A stretch of 64,000 bases of DNA, from assembly GCF_002934625.1 (NCBI RefSeq), contig NZ_PTJD01000006.1, forward strand, positions 186,001-250,000. Reading direction: 5' to 3'. Source of the DNA: Kineococcus xinjiangensis. Lineage in GTDB: Bacteria; Actinomycetota; Actinomycetes; Actinomycetales; Kineococcaceae. The notes beneath the pieces were generated by a model. That model made no database searches and was not told the DNA's origin. It was given only the letters and a program-made list of their open reading frames with translations. Positions 43,203 through 50,907 of this stretch are shown here, piece by piece (positions within the stretch are counted from its first letter, which is position 1; every line of letters begins with the position of its first letter). Made by a program: the position numbers and the translations under genes.

Positions 43203-44225
43203 GTGCAGCCCACGCAACGGCCACCCGCCCCCCGGAGCACGAGGCGCCCGACCGCCGCTGCGACGACCGGGCCCGTCGTCCTGCGCGTGACGGCGACCCT
43301 GACGTCCCTCACGCTCCTCCTCGTGAGCTGCGCCGCCGCGGAGGTCGACGTCCGGGACCGGGTCCGCCGGTGGACCCGCGACCTCCCCCCGCCCGCGGAG
43401 GGCGCCTACTCCCCGCCCGCCCCCGAGCAGGCCGCGCGCCTCGCACGCGGGGTGGGCCTCGTCCGCGACGACCGCCTCGCCGAGGCCCGCGACGTCCTCG
43501 ACGACGTCGGCTACCGCCTCGAGGAGGTCGAGGAGGCGGGGACGGGGCAGCGCCTCGTCCTGGTGGAGCCCGCCGACGGGGGCGGCGCCGAGGACGCCGG
43601 GTGGGGCCGCTACGTCGTGCGCCCCGGAGCGCCCTCCGACCTGCTCGTCGAGGTGCCGCACCCGGGGGCCGACCTGCGCACGGAACTTGTCGGCGCGGAG
43701 GTGTTCGTCGAGGCGCGGGCCGCCGCCCTGCTCGTCGCGGGCGCCCACCGGGACGCCACGGACGGCGCCGACGTGGCCGGCGAACCGGACAGCGCGTTCC
43801 AGGCGGTCCAGCAGGCTCTGCTCGCCCCCCGCGGCGTGGTGCTGCAGGTGCACGGCTTCGACGCGGACTCCCACCCGGACCGCTACGGGGACGTCGTGGT
43901 CTCGGACGGGAGGGCCCGGACGCGCTCCTCGGCGCCGAGCCCGGACAGCGCACGCCTGGCCGAGGCGCTGTCGGAGCGCGGGTTCGACGTCTGCCTGCAG
44001 CACCGGCAGGACTGCTCGCGCCTCGCCGGGACCCGCAACGCCCAGGGGCTGGCCGCGCGGGAGAGCGGCGCCTCCTTCGTCCACCTGGAGCTGGCACGTG
44101 GCCCCCGCACCGACGCACGGGCCCGGCGCTCGGTGGCCCGCGCTGCGCGGGAGGCCCTGGCGGGCGGTCGCGGGCCGGCGGACCCGGGTCGGGTGGGCAC
44201 CGGTGAGGCCCCGGCCTCCCCCTAG
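43203..44225 (+). CDS. Lipoprotein resembling poly-gamma-glutamate hydrolase (zinc-type)
   Basis: 340 residues. A lipoprotein signal is present: TATLTSLTLLLVSC with lipobox LVSC (Cys about residue 42). The mature part shows the pattern of the phage PghP-type poly-gamma-glutamate hydrolases (PF05908-like): VPHPGADLRTELVGAE (His153, Glu161), VAGAHRDA, LQVHGFDADSHP (His217), EALSERGFDV and CSRLAGTRNAQGLAARES followed by FVHLELARGPRTD. In PghP the comparable residues bind zinc. It is divergent from the capE-like/capB/capC operon, so cleavage or release of the polymer outside the cell is the best guess. GTG 43203; 134-bp shared promoter region. Confidence 0.6.
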   Translation: MQPTQRPPAPRSTRRPTAAATTGPVVLRVTATLTSLTLLLVSCAAAEVDVRDRVRRWTRDLPPPAEGAYSPPAPEQAARLARGVGLVRDDRLAEARDVLDDVGYRLEEVEEAGTGQRLVLVEPADGGGAEDAGWGRYVVRPGAPSDLLVEVPHPGADLRTELVGAEVFVEARAAALLVAGAHRDATDGADVAGEPDSAFQAVQQALLAPRGVVLQVHGFDADSHPDRYGDVVVSDGRARTRSSAPSPDSARLAEALSERGFDVCLQHRQDCSRLAGTRNAQGLAARESGASFVHLELARGPRTDARARRSVARAAREALAGGRGPADPGRVGTGEAPASP

Positions 44226-44236
44226 GGTGCTCCCTC

Positions 44237-44977
44237 GTGCTCGTCGTCCTGCCGCCCTCGGAGACCAAGTGGGGGCCCCGGCGCGGCGCTCCCGTCGACC
44301 TGCCCGCGCTGTCCTCCCCGCAGCTCACCGCCGCCCGCGAGCAGGTGCTGGACGCCCTCGTCGCCGTCTCCGCCCGGCCGGACGCGGCGGCGCTGCTGGG
44401 TGCCGGGCCCCGGCTGGCGGAGGTGGTGGCCGCCAACACGAGCCTGCGCACCCGCCCCGCGGCGCGCGCGGCGCAGGTCTACCGCGGCGTGCTCTACGAC
44501 GCCCTGGACCTGCCGTCGCTGCCCGCCCCGGCGCAGCGGCGCGTGCTGGTGGTCTCCGCGCTGTGGGGTGCGCTGGCCCCCCTGGACCGCATCCCCGACT
44601 ACCGCCTCTCGATGGGCACCGACCTGCCCGGCGTCGGCCCCCTCGCGACGTTCTGGCGGCCGCACCTGGCGGCGGCGCTCGCACCGCAGGACGTCGTGGT
44701 GGACTGCCGCTCCGCCGCCTACGCCGCCGCCTGGCAGCCCGGCCCGAACGTGCTGGCGCGCACGGTGGCGGTGCGGGTCAGCAAGGACGGCAGGGTGGTC
44801 TCGCACAGCGCCAAGCACACCCGCGGCCTCCTCGCCCGGCACCTGTTGACCCGGCCCGGCCGGGCTCCGCGCACGGTGGAGCAGGTCCGCGACGCGGTGG
44901 CGGACGCCTTCCGGGCCGAGCTGCACCCGCCGGCGCGCGCCGGGCGGGCGTGGGTGCTGGACGTCGAGGCGCCCTGA
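44237..44977 (+). CDS. yaaA: YaaA family peroxide-stress protein
   Basis: 246 residues: VLPPSETKWGPRRGAPVDL, QVYRGVLYDALDL, VVSALWGALAPLDRIPDYRL, MGTDLPGVGPLATFWRPHL, SKDGRVVSHSAKHTRGLLAR follow the YaaA/UPF0246 order. In E. coli YaaA lowers intracellular iron and DNA damage under H2O2. GTG 44237 is preceded by TAGGGT ending 9 bases upstream, so the leader is at most a few bases. Eleven bases separate it from the lipoprotein gene, but it likely has its own promoter inside that gene's end. Confidence 0.9.
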   Translation: MLVVLPPSETKWGPRRGAPVDLPALSSPQLTAAREQVLDALVAVSARPDAAALLGAGPRLAEVVAANTSLRTRPAARAAQVYRGVLYDALDLPSLPAPAQRRVLVVSALWGALAPLDRIPDYRLSMGTDLPGVGPLATFWRPHLAAALAPQDVVVDCRSAAYAAAWQPGPNVLARTVAVRVSKDGRVVSHSAKHTRGLLARHLLTRPGRAPRTVEQVRDAVADAFRAELHPPARAGRAWVLDVEAP

Positions 44978-45019
44978 GCACCCTGCGCGTCCGGGTGGGC
45001 GGCGGGTCCGGAGGGCCGC

Positions 45020-46114
45020 TCAGGCCCGGTTGACCGCCCAGACCTCGGCGCCGCCGTCGGCCCACAGCCGCAGCACCGAGCGGGAACCGGGGTCCACACG
45101 CAGTCGCCGGTGGGCCGCCGGGCCCGCGTCCAGCGCGGTGCGCAGCAGCAGCCGCAGCGGGTCGAGGTGGGTCACCACCACCACCGTGCGCCCCGCCCAG
45201 CGCCGCACGAGGCGCTCGCGGGCCTGCGCGACCCGGGCGGCCACCGCGTCCAGCGACTCCCCCTGCGGAGGGGCCACCGCGGCGCTGGTGCGCCAGGCGG
45301 CGAACTCCGCGGCCCAGGCCCTCGTGACCTCCGGCGCCGTCAGCCCCTCCCACTCCCCCAGGTCGGGGGCGTCCCAGGCCGGGTCCGGCAGCACCTCCAC
45401 CTCGCGGGCGGCGGCCAGCAGGCGGGCGGTCTCCCGGGCCCGGCGCAGGGTGGAGGTGACGATCACGTCGGCGTGGGAGACCTCCCACGACGTCGCCGCC
45501 GCGGCCGCCTCGGCCCGTCCCCGCTCGCTCAGCGCGGGGTCGTCGCCGCCCCGGCCGGACAGGCGCCGCTCCTCGGTGAGCGGGGTGGAGCCCGGGCGCA
45601 CCAGCACCAGGGTGACCGGCTCGCCGGGGTCCGCGTCGGCCGCCGGTGCGGCCGGTGGCGCGGCGGGAGCGGCGCCCGCCGCGCGCTGCCAGGAGCGTCC
45701 GGCGGCGGCCGCGTCCATCGCCTCGTTCGCCAGCCGGTCGGCGGCGGCGTTCTTCGCGCGCGGGATCCACGTGTAGGTGATCCGCCCACCGGGCAGCACC
45801 GTGCGGGCCTCGTCGACGAGGCGGCGCATGTCCTCGTGCTTGACCTTCCAGCGCCCGGACATCTGCTCGACGACGAGCTTGGAGTCCATCCGGACCTCGA
45901 CGGCGGCACCGGGGTCCAGCTCGGCGGCCGCGCGCAGCCCCGCGATGAGCCCGCGGTACTCCGCGACGTTGTTGGTGGCGGTGCCGATGGCCTCGGCGAC
46001 CTCCGCGAGGACCTCGCCGCTCGCGGGGTCGCGCACCAGGGCGCCGAAGCCGGCCGGACCCGGGTTGCCCCGGGAGCCGCCGTCGGCCTCGACGACGAGA
46101 CGGCGGGCGCTCAC
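45020..46114 (-). CDS. RNase H / histidine phosphatase fusion (CobC-like), phosphatase His lost
   Basis: 364 residues. Residues 1-140 are RNase HI-type with all acidic residues: EADGGSRGNPGPAG (Asp11), NNVAEYRGL (Glu52), RMDSKLVVEQMSG (Asp77), AKNAAADRLANEAMD (Asp126); this degrades RNA in RNA/DNA hybrids. After a Pro/Ala linker, residues 166-364 are a histidine phosphatase (phosphoglycerate mutase/alpha-ribazole phosphatase) domain; the usual RHG catalytic motif reads LVRPGSTPLTEERRLSGRGG, that is RPG at 173-175, so the nucleophilic His is Pro. The later His (VVVVTHLDPLRLLL) remains. The fusion itself is known in actinobacteria (Rv2228c type). Confidence 0.92.
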   Translation of the reverse strand: MSARRLVVEADGGSRGNPGPAGFGALVRDPASGEVLAEVAEAIGTATNNVAEYRGLIAGLRAAAELDPGAAVEVRMDSKLVVEQMSGRWKVKHEDMRRLVDEARTVLPGGRITYTWIPRAKNAAADRLANEAMDAAAAGRSWQRAAGAAPAAPPAAPAADADPGEPVTLVLVRPGSTPLTEERRLSGRGGDDPALSERGRAEAAAAATSWEVSHADVIVTSTLRRARETARLLAAAREVEVLPDPAWDAPDLGEWEGLTAPEVTRAWAAEFAAWRTSAAVAPPQGESLDAVAARVAQARERLVRRWAGRTVVVVTHLDPLRLLLRTALDAGPAAHRRLRVDPGSRSVLRLWADGGAEVWAVNRA

Positions 46115-46172
46115 GGGCGCCGGCCGGTCGCGGGACCGGCGACCGACGAGGCCGCTGCCGGGTGCGGCCGGC

Positions 46173-46916
46173 TCACAGCCCGGACTCGGGGGTCCGCACG
46201 AGGATGCGGCCGCACTCCTCGCAGCGCACGACCTCGTCCGGTGCCGCCGCGCGCAGGTTGTTGATGTCGACGGTGTTCAGCTCCAGGTGGCAGCCCTCGC
46301 AGCGGCGGGCCCGCAGCATCGCCGCGCCGACGCCGCTGCGGGTGCTGCGCAGCTTCTCGTAGGTGGCGATGAGACCGGCGTCGATGCCCATGGCGATCGC
46401 CTGCCGCCGCGCCTTGGCCGCCGTCTCCTCCTGCGCGATGCCGGCGAGGACCTCGTCGCGGCGGCTCTCCGCGGCCCGCACCTCCACGGCGATCTCGGCG
46501 AGGCGGGCCTCGGCCGCGGCGGCGCGCTCCTGGGCGGCCTCCAGCCGCTCCATGACCTCCAGCTCGGCGTCCTCCAGCACGCCCTGGCGGCGGGCGAGGC
46601 TCACGAGCTCGTGCTGCAGCGCCTCGAGGTCCTTGGGGCTGCCCTGCCCGGACTCCAGGCGCTTGCGGTCGCGGTCGGAGCGCTGGCGCACCACGGCCAC
46701 GTCGGCCTCGGCCTTGGCGACCTCCCGCTCGATGTCGGAGACGGCGGTGCGGGCGGCGACGGCCTCGTCGGAGACCGCCCGGTGCTGCCGCAGCAGCCCG
46801 TCGAGCTCCGCCTGCTCGGGCAGGGTGGCGCGCTTGTGGGCGAGCTGGGCGAGGCGGGTGTCGACGCCCTGCAGGTCCAGCAGCCGCTGCTGGTCGATCG
46901 CGGGGGCCTTAGGCAT
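46173..46916 (-). CDS. C4 zinc-ribbon coiled-coil protein (DUF164/zf-RING_7 family)
   Basis: 247 residues. A long antiparallel coiled coil (residues 8-190, for example AVSDIEREVAKAEADVAVVR) is followed by a zinc ribbon: RARRCEGCHLELNTVD and DEVVRCEECGRILVRTPESG, four Cys. The family is conserved in actinobacteria and often lies beside Nif3 and RNase H genes, as here; function may be nucleic-acid related but is not settled. Its ATG lies 7 bases after the Nif3 stop, so the trio Nif3-zinc ribbon-RNase H is one operon. Confidence 0.9.
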   Translation of the reverse strand: MPKAPAIDQQRLLDLQGVDTRLAQLAHKRATLPEQAELDGLLRQHRAVSDEAVAARTAVSDIEREVAKAEADVAVVRQRSDRDRKRLESGQGSPKDLEALQHELVSLARRQGVLEDAELEVMERLEAAQERAAAAEARLAEIAVEVRAAESRRDEVLAGIAQEETAAKARRQAIAMGIDAGLIATYEKLRSTRSGVGAAMLRARRCEGCHLELNTVDINNLRAAAPDEVVRCEECGRILVRTPESGL

Positions 46917-46923
46917 CCGCCGG

Positions 46924-48093
46924 TCACTCTCCTCGGCTGGGGACGCGCGCCGTCCAGGGATCGGTGCGCGTGGTGGACACGTGGAGGTCCACCGTAGAGC
47001 CCCGCTCGGCCAGCCCCTGCCGCAACCGCGACGCGCAGTCGGCCAGCCACGGCCACTCGCTCGCCCAGTGGGCCACGTCGACCAGGGCGGGGCTGCGGGC
47101 GCCGGAGTGCTCCCTCGCCTCGGAGGCCGGGTGGTGGCGCAGGTCGGCCGTGACGTAGGCGTCGGCGCCGGCGGCCCGCACCTCGCCGAACAGGCTGTCG
47201 CCGGAGCCGCCGCAGACGGCGATGCGCTGCACCGGCGCGTCGAGGTCCCCGGCCACCCGCACCCCCTGCTCGGTGGCCGGCAGCGCCGCGGCGACCGACT
47301 CCGCGAAGGCGCGCAACGGAACCGGCTGCGGCAGGAGACCCACCCGGCCGATGCCGCGCACCGGGTCGGGCCCCGCCTGCTCGGTGAAGGCGGCGACGGG
47401 GACCTCGTAGGGGTGGGCGGCCAGCAGCGCGGCCAGCACCGCGCGGCGGCGGGCCCGCGGCACGCCGAGCTCCAGGCGCACCTCCTCCACGTGCTCGCGG
47501 CGGCCGACCTCCCCGATGGCGGGGGCGGCGCCGGGCAGCGGCGTGAAGGTCCCGGTGCCGGTGGTGCTCCAGGCGGCCCGCTCGTAGTTGCCGGCGCGCC
47601 CGGCGCCCGCGGCGGCGACGGCGTCGAGCACGCGCTCGGCGTCGGGCACGGGCACGAACGTGACGAGGGTGTCCTGCGCCTCGGTCGCCAGCGGCTGCAG
47701 CGGCTCCAGCTCGCGCAGGCCGAGGGCTGCGGCGAGGGCGTCGGAGACCCCGGGGCTGGCGGCGTCGGCGTTGGTGTGCGCGACGTGCAGGGCGCAGCCC
47801 GCGCGCAGCAGCCGGTGCACGACGCGGCCCTTGGCGGTGGTGGCGGCCACGGAGGTGACCGGCCGCAGCAGCAGGGGGTGGTGGACCAGCAGCAGGTCGG
47901 CGCCGGAACCGACGGCCTCCTCGACGACCTCGGCGACCGGGTCGACCGCGAGCAGCACCCGGCGCACGGGCTGGTCGGGGTCGCCGCAGACGAGGCCCAC
48001 GGCGTCCCAGGGCTGGGCCCAGCGGGCGGGGTAGAGGTCCTCGAGCACCGCGAGGACGTCGCGCAGCAGGGGCGTGTTCCCGTCGGCCGTCAC
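46924..48093 (-). CDS. Nif3-like dinuclear metal protein (GTP cyclohydrolase 1 type 2 family)
   Basis: 389 residues in two Nif3 halves with an inserted PII-like domain. Landmarks: WAQPWDAVGLVCGDP, LLLVHHPLLLRPVTSV (metal His pair), CALHVAHTNADAASPG, the insert VRLELGVPRARR...AHPYEVPVAAF, VCGGSGDSLFGEVRAAGADA and DVAHWASEWPWL (C-terminal metal His). The family has a toroidal hexamer with two metals; its biological reaction is uncertain. GTG 48093 is chosen because upstream sequence runs into the tRNA gene. Head of the operon with the zinc-ribbon and RNase H genes. Confidence 0.93.
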   Translation of the reverse strand: MTADGNTPLLRDVLAVLEDLYPARWAQPWDAVGLVCGDPDQPVRRVLLAVDPVAEVVEEAVGSGADLLLVHHPLLLRPVTSVAATTAKGRVVHRLLRAGCALHVAHTNADAASPGVSDALAAALGLRELEPLQPLATEAQDTLVTFVPVPDAERVLDAVAAAGAGRAGNYERAAWSTTGTGTFTPLPGAAPAIGEVGRREHVEEVRLELGVPRARRRAVLAALLAAHPYEVPVAAFTEQAGPDPVRGIGRVGLLPQPVPLRAFAESVAAALPATEQGVRVAGDLDAPVQRIAVCGGSGDSLFGEVRAAGADAYVTADLRHHPASEAREHSGARSPALVDVAHWASEWPWLADCASRLRQGLAERGSTVDLHVSTTRTDPWTARVPSRGE

Positions 48094-48150
48094 GTCGGCT
48101 GAACCTAGCGGCACCGGCCGCTGCGGGCGTGGCGGACGGTGCCGCGGCGG

Positions 48151-48223
48151 TGGGCCCGGCCGGGTTCGAACCGACGACACCCGCGGTGTAAGCGCGGTGC
48201 TCTACCAGCTGAGCTACAGGCCC
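48151..48223 (-). tRNA. tRNA-Val (anticodon TAC)
   Basis: 73-nt cloverleaf on the minus strand: acceptor GGGCCTG paired with the 3' GGGCCC region, D-loop TAGCTCAGCTGGTAGAGC, anticodon stem/loop CGCGCTTACACCGCG with TAC at 48188-48190, and T-arm GTCGGTTCGAACCCGGC. CCA is not encoded. Confidence 0.97.
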
Positions 48224-48325
48224 TCGCACCGGCCGCGTCCCTGCGGGGTGCGTGCAGGCGAGGGTACGGCCTGCGTCGCGACGACGGGGGCCGTGGTCGT
48301 CCGCGGGTGCCCGGGGTCGCGCCCG

Positions 48326-48814
48326 TCAGGGGGCGGGGAGCGCCTCCAGCGCCGCGCGGTGCAGCCCGGCGGGGCGCCCGGCGCGGTCCTCCTGCAGCGC
48401 GGACCAGCGCACGTGTCCGGCGGGATCGACCAGCAGCGAGCCGCGCCGGGCGACGCCGCGCCCCCCGTCGAAGACCCCGACCGCGCGCGCTGCGGCGCCG
48501 TGCGGCCAGAAGTCCGACAGCAGCGGCAGGGGGTAGCCGCGGGCGTCGGAGAACGCGCGCAGCGCCGGCACCGGGTCGCAGGAGACACCCGCCACCTGCA
48601 CGGCGGCGGCGTCGAAGGCGGCGAGGTCCTCGGCCAGCTCGTCGAGCTCCCGCGTGCAGGTCGGGGAGAAGGCGAACGGGTAGAAGACCAGCAGCGCGTG
48701 CTGCCCCTCCCACAGCTCCGACCAGCGCAGCCGCTGGCCGTGCTGGTCGACGAGCTCGACGTCCGGGACGGGGGCGCCGGCGGGGAGCACGCCCGCCGCG
48801 GCCGTCGCGTTCAC
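48326..48814 (-). CDS. ahpE: AhpE-type peroxiredoxin
   Basis: 162 residues, thioredoxin-fold peroxidase: LLVFYPFAFSPTCTRELDEL with the peroxidatic Cys53 in the usual P-x-x-x-T-x-x-C setting, VAGVSCDPVPALRAFSDARG and PLLSDFWPHGAAARAVGVFD. The Cys at position 79 is unusual for one-Cys AhpE and might act as a resolving residue. It reduces peroxides using mycothiol/thioredoxin-type donors (family knowledge). GTG 48814 starts one base after the DUF3052 stop, giving the same AhpE-DUF3052 pair as in mycobacteria. Confidence 0.92.
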   Translation of the reverse strand: MNATAAAGVLPAGAPVPDVELVDQHGQRLRWSELWEGQHALLVFYPFAFSPTCTRELDELAEDLAAFDAAAVQVAGVSCDPVPALRAFSDARGYPLPLLSDFWPHGAAARAVGVFDGGRGVARRGSLLVDPAGHVRWSALQEDRAGRPAGLHRAALEALPAP

Positions 48815-48815
48815 G

Positions 48816-49244
48816 TCAGCGCCGGGAGCCCTTGGGGGTCGTCATCCGGGTGCCCGCCCAGTCCCCGGAGGCGCTGACGCTGGTGGTGGCGTGCAGCCCG
48901 GCGGTGGGTGCGGCCTCCTCGATCTCCCCGGCGGGCACGTGCCCGGGCCGGCCCTTCTTCGGCGTCAGGAGCCAGACGATCCCGCCCTCGGCGAGGTTCG
49001 GCGAGCAGTCCACCAGCGCGTCGACGAGGTCGCCCTCGCCGTCGCGGAACCAGCAGATGACGACGTCGGCGACCTCGTCGGCGTCCTCGTCCAGCAGCTC
49101 ACCGCCGATGGCGGCCTCCACGGCCGTCCGGAAGTCCTGGTCGACCTCCTCGTCGTAGCCCAGCTCCTGCACCACCTGGCCGTGCTTGAAGCCCAGCTTG
49201 GCCACCGCGGTCTGGTCAGCCGCAGGGTCCGCGGTCGCACCCAC
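48816..49244 (-). CDS. DUF3052 conserved actinobacterial protein
   Basis: 142 residues, acidic: VAKLGFKHGQVVQELGYDEE, DVVICWFRDGEGDLVDALVD, SPNLAEGGIVWLLTPKKGRP, EIEEAAPTAGLHATTSVS. This is the DUF3052 pattern; members are strictly actinobacterial and sit beside ahpE. The role is unknown; the fold suggests a small-molecule or regulatory function. GTG 49244 gives the conserved length; GAAGGGCGAGG lies upstream. Likely transcribed with ahpE from the 298-bp divergent gap. Confidence 0.9.
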   Translation of the reverse strand: MGATADPAADQTAVAKLGFKHGQVVQELGYDEEVDQDFRTAVEAAIGGELLDEDADEVADVVICWFRDGEGDLVDALVDCSPNLAEGGIVWLLTPKKGRPGHVPAGEIEEAAPTAGLHATTSVSASGDWAGTRMTTPKGSRR

Positions 49245-49542
49245 GAGTCCTCGCCCTTCGTCCCGGTCCCGACACCGTCGGAACTCTGTCGTCATCGGCG
49301 GGCCGGCGTCTGCGGCGGCCCTCCGCCCAGCCACCCCGCCCGCGACGGGCAGCCGTTCCTCGACCGCCCGTCCGACGAAGGTAGTGCACTAGAAGATCCC
49401 ACCACGGCGCAAGGTGCCCCGCCACCGCTGCGGCGCCGTCTTGACCCGTCCGGGTGCCGTCGCCGCAGGGCCGGCGCCGGGGGTTGCGGGGCCCGGGGCG
49501 CGGGCGGGTGCGGACGGCCGCGCGGTGGGCGAGGGTGGCCCC
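49245..49542. promoter_or_regulatory. Divergent promoter region DUF3052/fdhD with 10-bp palindrome
   Basis: No gene is supported here. A less GC-rich patch holds the perfect palindrome TAGTGCACTA at 49382-49391, a possible operator or -10 context for the DUF3052-ahpE transcript. Confidence 0.4.
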
Positions 49543-50379
49543 ATGGGACGCGTGACGACGAGGGTGCGGACGCTGCGGCTGGACGCCGAGGCCGGCAGCG
49601 CGGCGGAGCGCCCCGACACGCTCGCCGTCGAGGAGCCCCTGCAGGTGCGCGTCGGCGGGGAGCCGCTGACGGTGACCATGCGCACCCCCGGCGACGACTT
49701 CGACCTCGTCCTCGGCCTGCTGCACGCGGAGGGCCTGCTGCACTCGGCGCAGGACGTGCGGGCGCTGCGGCACTGCACCGACACCGGCCCCGACGGCTCC
49801 CCCACCTACAACGTCGTGGAGGTCACCCCGGCGCCCGGCTCGCCGCTGCTGGGCGGGTTGCCCGCGCGCTCCTTCGCCACCACCTCGGCGTGCGGGGTGT
49901 GCGGCACCGAGAGCGTGGAGGACGTCCGCCGGCGCAGCCGCCACGACCTGCACGGGGACGACGTGCGGGTGCCCGCGGGCCTGGTGGCGCAGCTGCCCGG
50001 GCGGCTGCGGGCCGCGCAGGCGGTGTTCGAGCGGACCGGGGGCCTGCACGCGGCCGGGCTGTTCGACCGCGACGGGGAGCTGCTGTGCGTGCGGGAGGAC
50101 GTCGGCCGCCACAACGCCGTGGACAAGGTGGTGGGCTGGGCGCTGCGCGAGGAGCGGCTGCCGCTGCGCTCCTGCCTGCTCGTGGTGAGCGGGCGCGCCT
50201 CCTTCGAGCTGGTGCAGAAGGCCGCCCTGGCCGGCATCCCGGTGCTCTGCGCGGTCTCGGCGCCCTCGTCGCTGGCGGTGGAGCTGGCGCGGGAGAGCGG
50301 CATGACCCTGCTGGGCTTCGTGCGGCCCCCGCGCGCCAACGCCTACGCCGGCGCCCACCGGATCACCGTGACGGGTTGA
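49543..50379 (+). CDS. fdhD: FdhD formate dehydrogenase accessory sulfurtransferase
   Basis: 278 residues: LAVEEPLQVRVGGEPLTVTM, RTPGDDFDLVLGLLHAEGLL, TTSACGVCGTESVEDV (CxxC that relays sulfur), ERTGGLHAAGLFDRDGELL, REDVGRHNAVDKVVG and LLVVSGRASFELVQKAALAG. FdhD passes sulfur from a cysteine desulfurase to the molybdenum cofactor of formate dehydrogenases. No formate dehydrogenase is in the window; the only molybdoenzyme nearby is the nitrate reductase fusion. ATG 49543 follows GAGGGTGGCCCC. Monocistronic. Confidence 0.95.
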   Translation: MGRVTTRVRTLRLDAEAGSAAERPDTLAVEEPLQVRVGGEPLTVTMRTPGDDFDLVLGLLHAEGLLHSAQDVRALRHCTDTGPDGSPTYNVVEVTPAPGSPLLGGLPARSFATTSACGVCGTESVEDVRRRSRHDLHGDDVRVPAGLVAQLPGRLRAAQAVFERTGGLHAAGLFDRDGELLCVREDVGRHNAVDKVVGWALREERLPLRSCLLVVSGRASFELVQKAALAGIPVLCAVSAPSSLAVELARESGMTLLGFVRPPRANAYAGAHRITVTG

Positions 50380-50406
50380 GCGGTCCGGCGGGCGGACGGC
50401 GCCCGC

Positions 50407-50835
50407 TCAGCCCGTGAGCAGCGACAGGCGCACCTCGCGGACGGCGTTGTCGACGTTGGTGTCCACCAGGCAGATGCTCTGCCACGTCCCCAGCGCGAGG
50501 CGGCCGCCGAGCACCGGCACCGTGGTGGTCGGGGCGACGATCGCGGGCAGCACGTGGTCGCGGCCGTGGCCGGGGCTGCCGTGGCGGTGCACCCAGCCCC
50601 CGCCGCCGGGCCCGGCGGACGGCAGGAGCTCCTCCAGCGCCCGCAGCAGGTCCTCGTCGCTGCCCGCCCCCGTCTCCAGGACGGCGACGCCGGCGGTGGC
50701 GTGGGGGACGAAGACGTTGAGCAGCCCGTCGGGCGGTGCGCCACCCGCTCCGGCGACGAAGGAGGCGCACTCGTCGGTGAGGTCGACGACGCGCTGGTGG
50801 CCGCCGGTGCGGACCTGTAGGACAGTCGTGAGCAC
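50407..50835 (-). CDS. YjbQ/UPF0047 family protein
   Basis: 142 residues: VVDLTDECASFVAGAG, GLLNVFVPHATAGVAVLETG, HGRDHVLPAIVAPTTTVPVL, ALGTWQSICLVDTNVDNAVR. This is the YjbQ/UPF0047 fold, sometimes annotated secondary thiamine-phosphate synthase; the His/Asp residues of the proposed site are present. GTG 50835; a TAGGCT on the minus strand ends 9 bases upstream, overlapping the aceE-direction TAGCCT, so the two genes share a compact divergent promoter. Confidence 0.88.
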   Translation of the reverse strand: MLTTVLQVRTGGHQRVVDLTDECASFVAGAGGAPPDGLLNVFVPHATAGVAVLETGAGSDEDLLRALEELLPSAGPGGGGWVHRHGSPGHGRDHVLPAIVAPTTTVPVLGGRLALGTWQSICLVDTNVDNAVREVRLSLLTG

Positions 50836-50840
50836 GGACG

Positions 50841-50850
50841 CCTAGCCTAG
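50841..50850. promoter_or_regulatory. Compact divergent promoter yjbQ/aceE
   Basis: CCTAGCCTAG reads as TAGGCT on the minus strand (50849-50844, 9 bases before the YjbQ start) and as TAGCCT on the plus strand (toward aceE). Confidence 0.4.
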
Positions 50851-50907
50851 GTGGGTGACCCCGCGGACCGCGGGACTGTCCCCATCGACAGCGGGAGGAC
50901 CACGACC

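Noticed and set aside
43203-44225. Assignment of the lipoprotein as CapA/PgsA
   Set aside because: It lacks the metallophosphatase motifs of CapA/PgsA; its motif order fits the hydrolase pattern better.
50851-50907. Upstream GTG at 50851 as aceE start
   Set aside because: No ribosome site and the added residues are not family-like; GTG 50908 has GGGAGG at good spacing.
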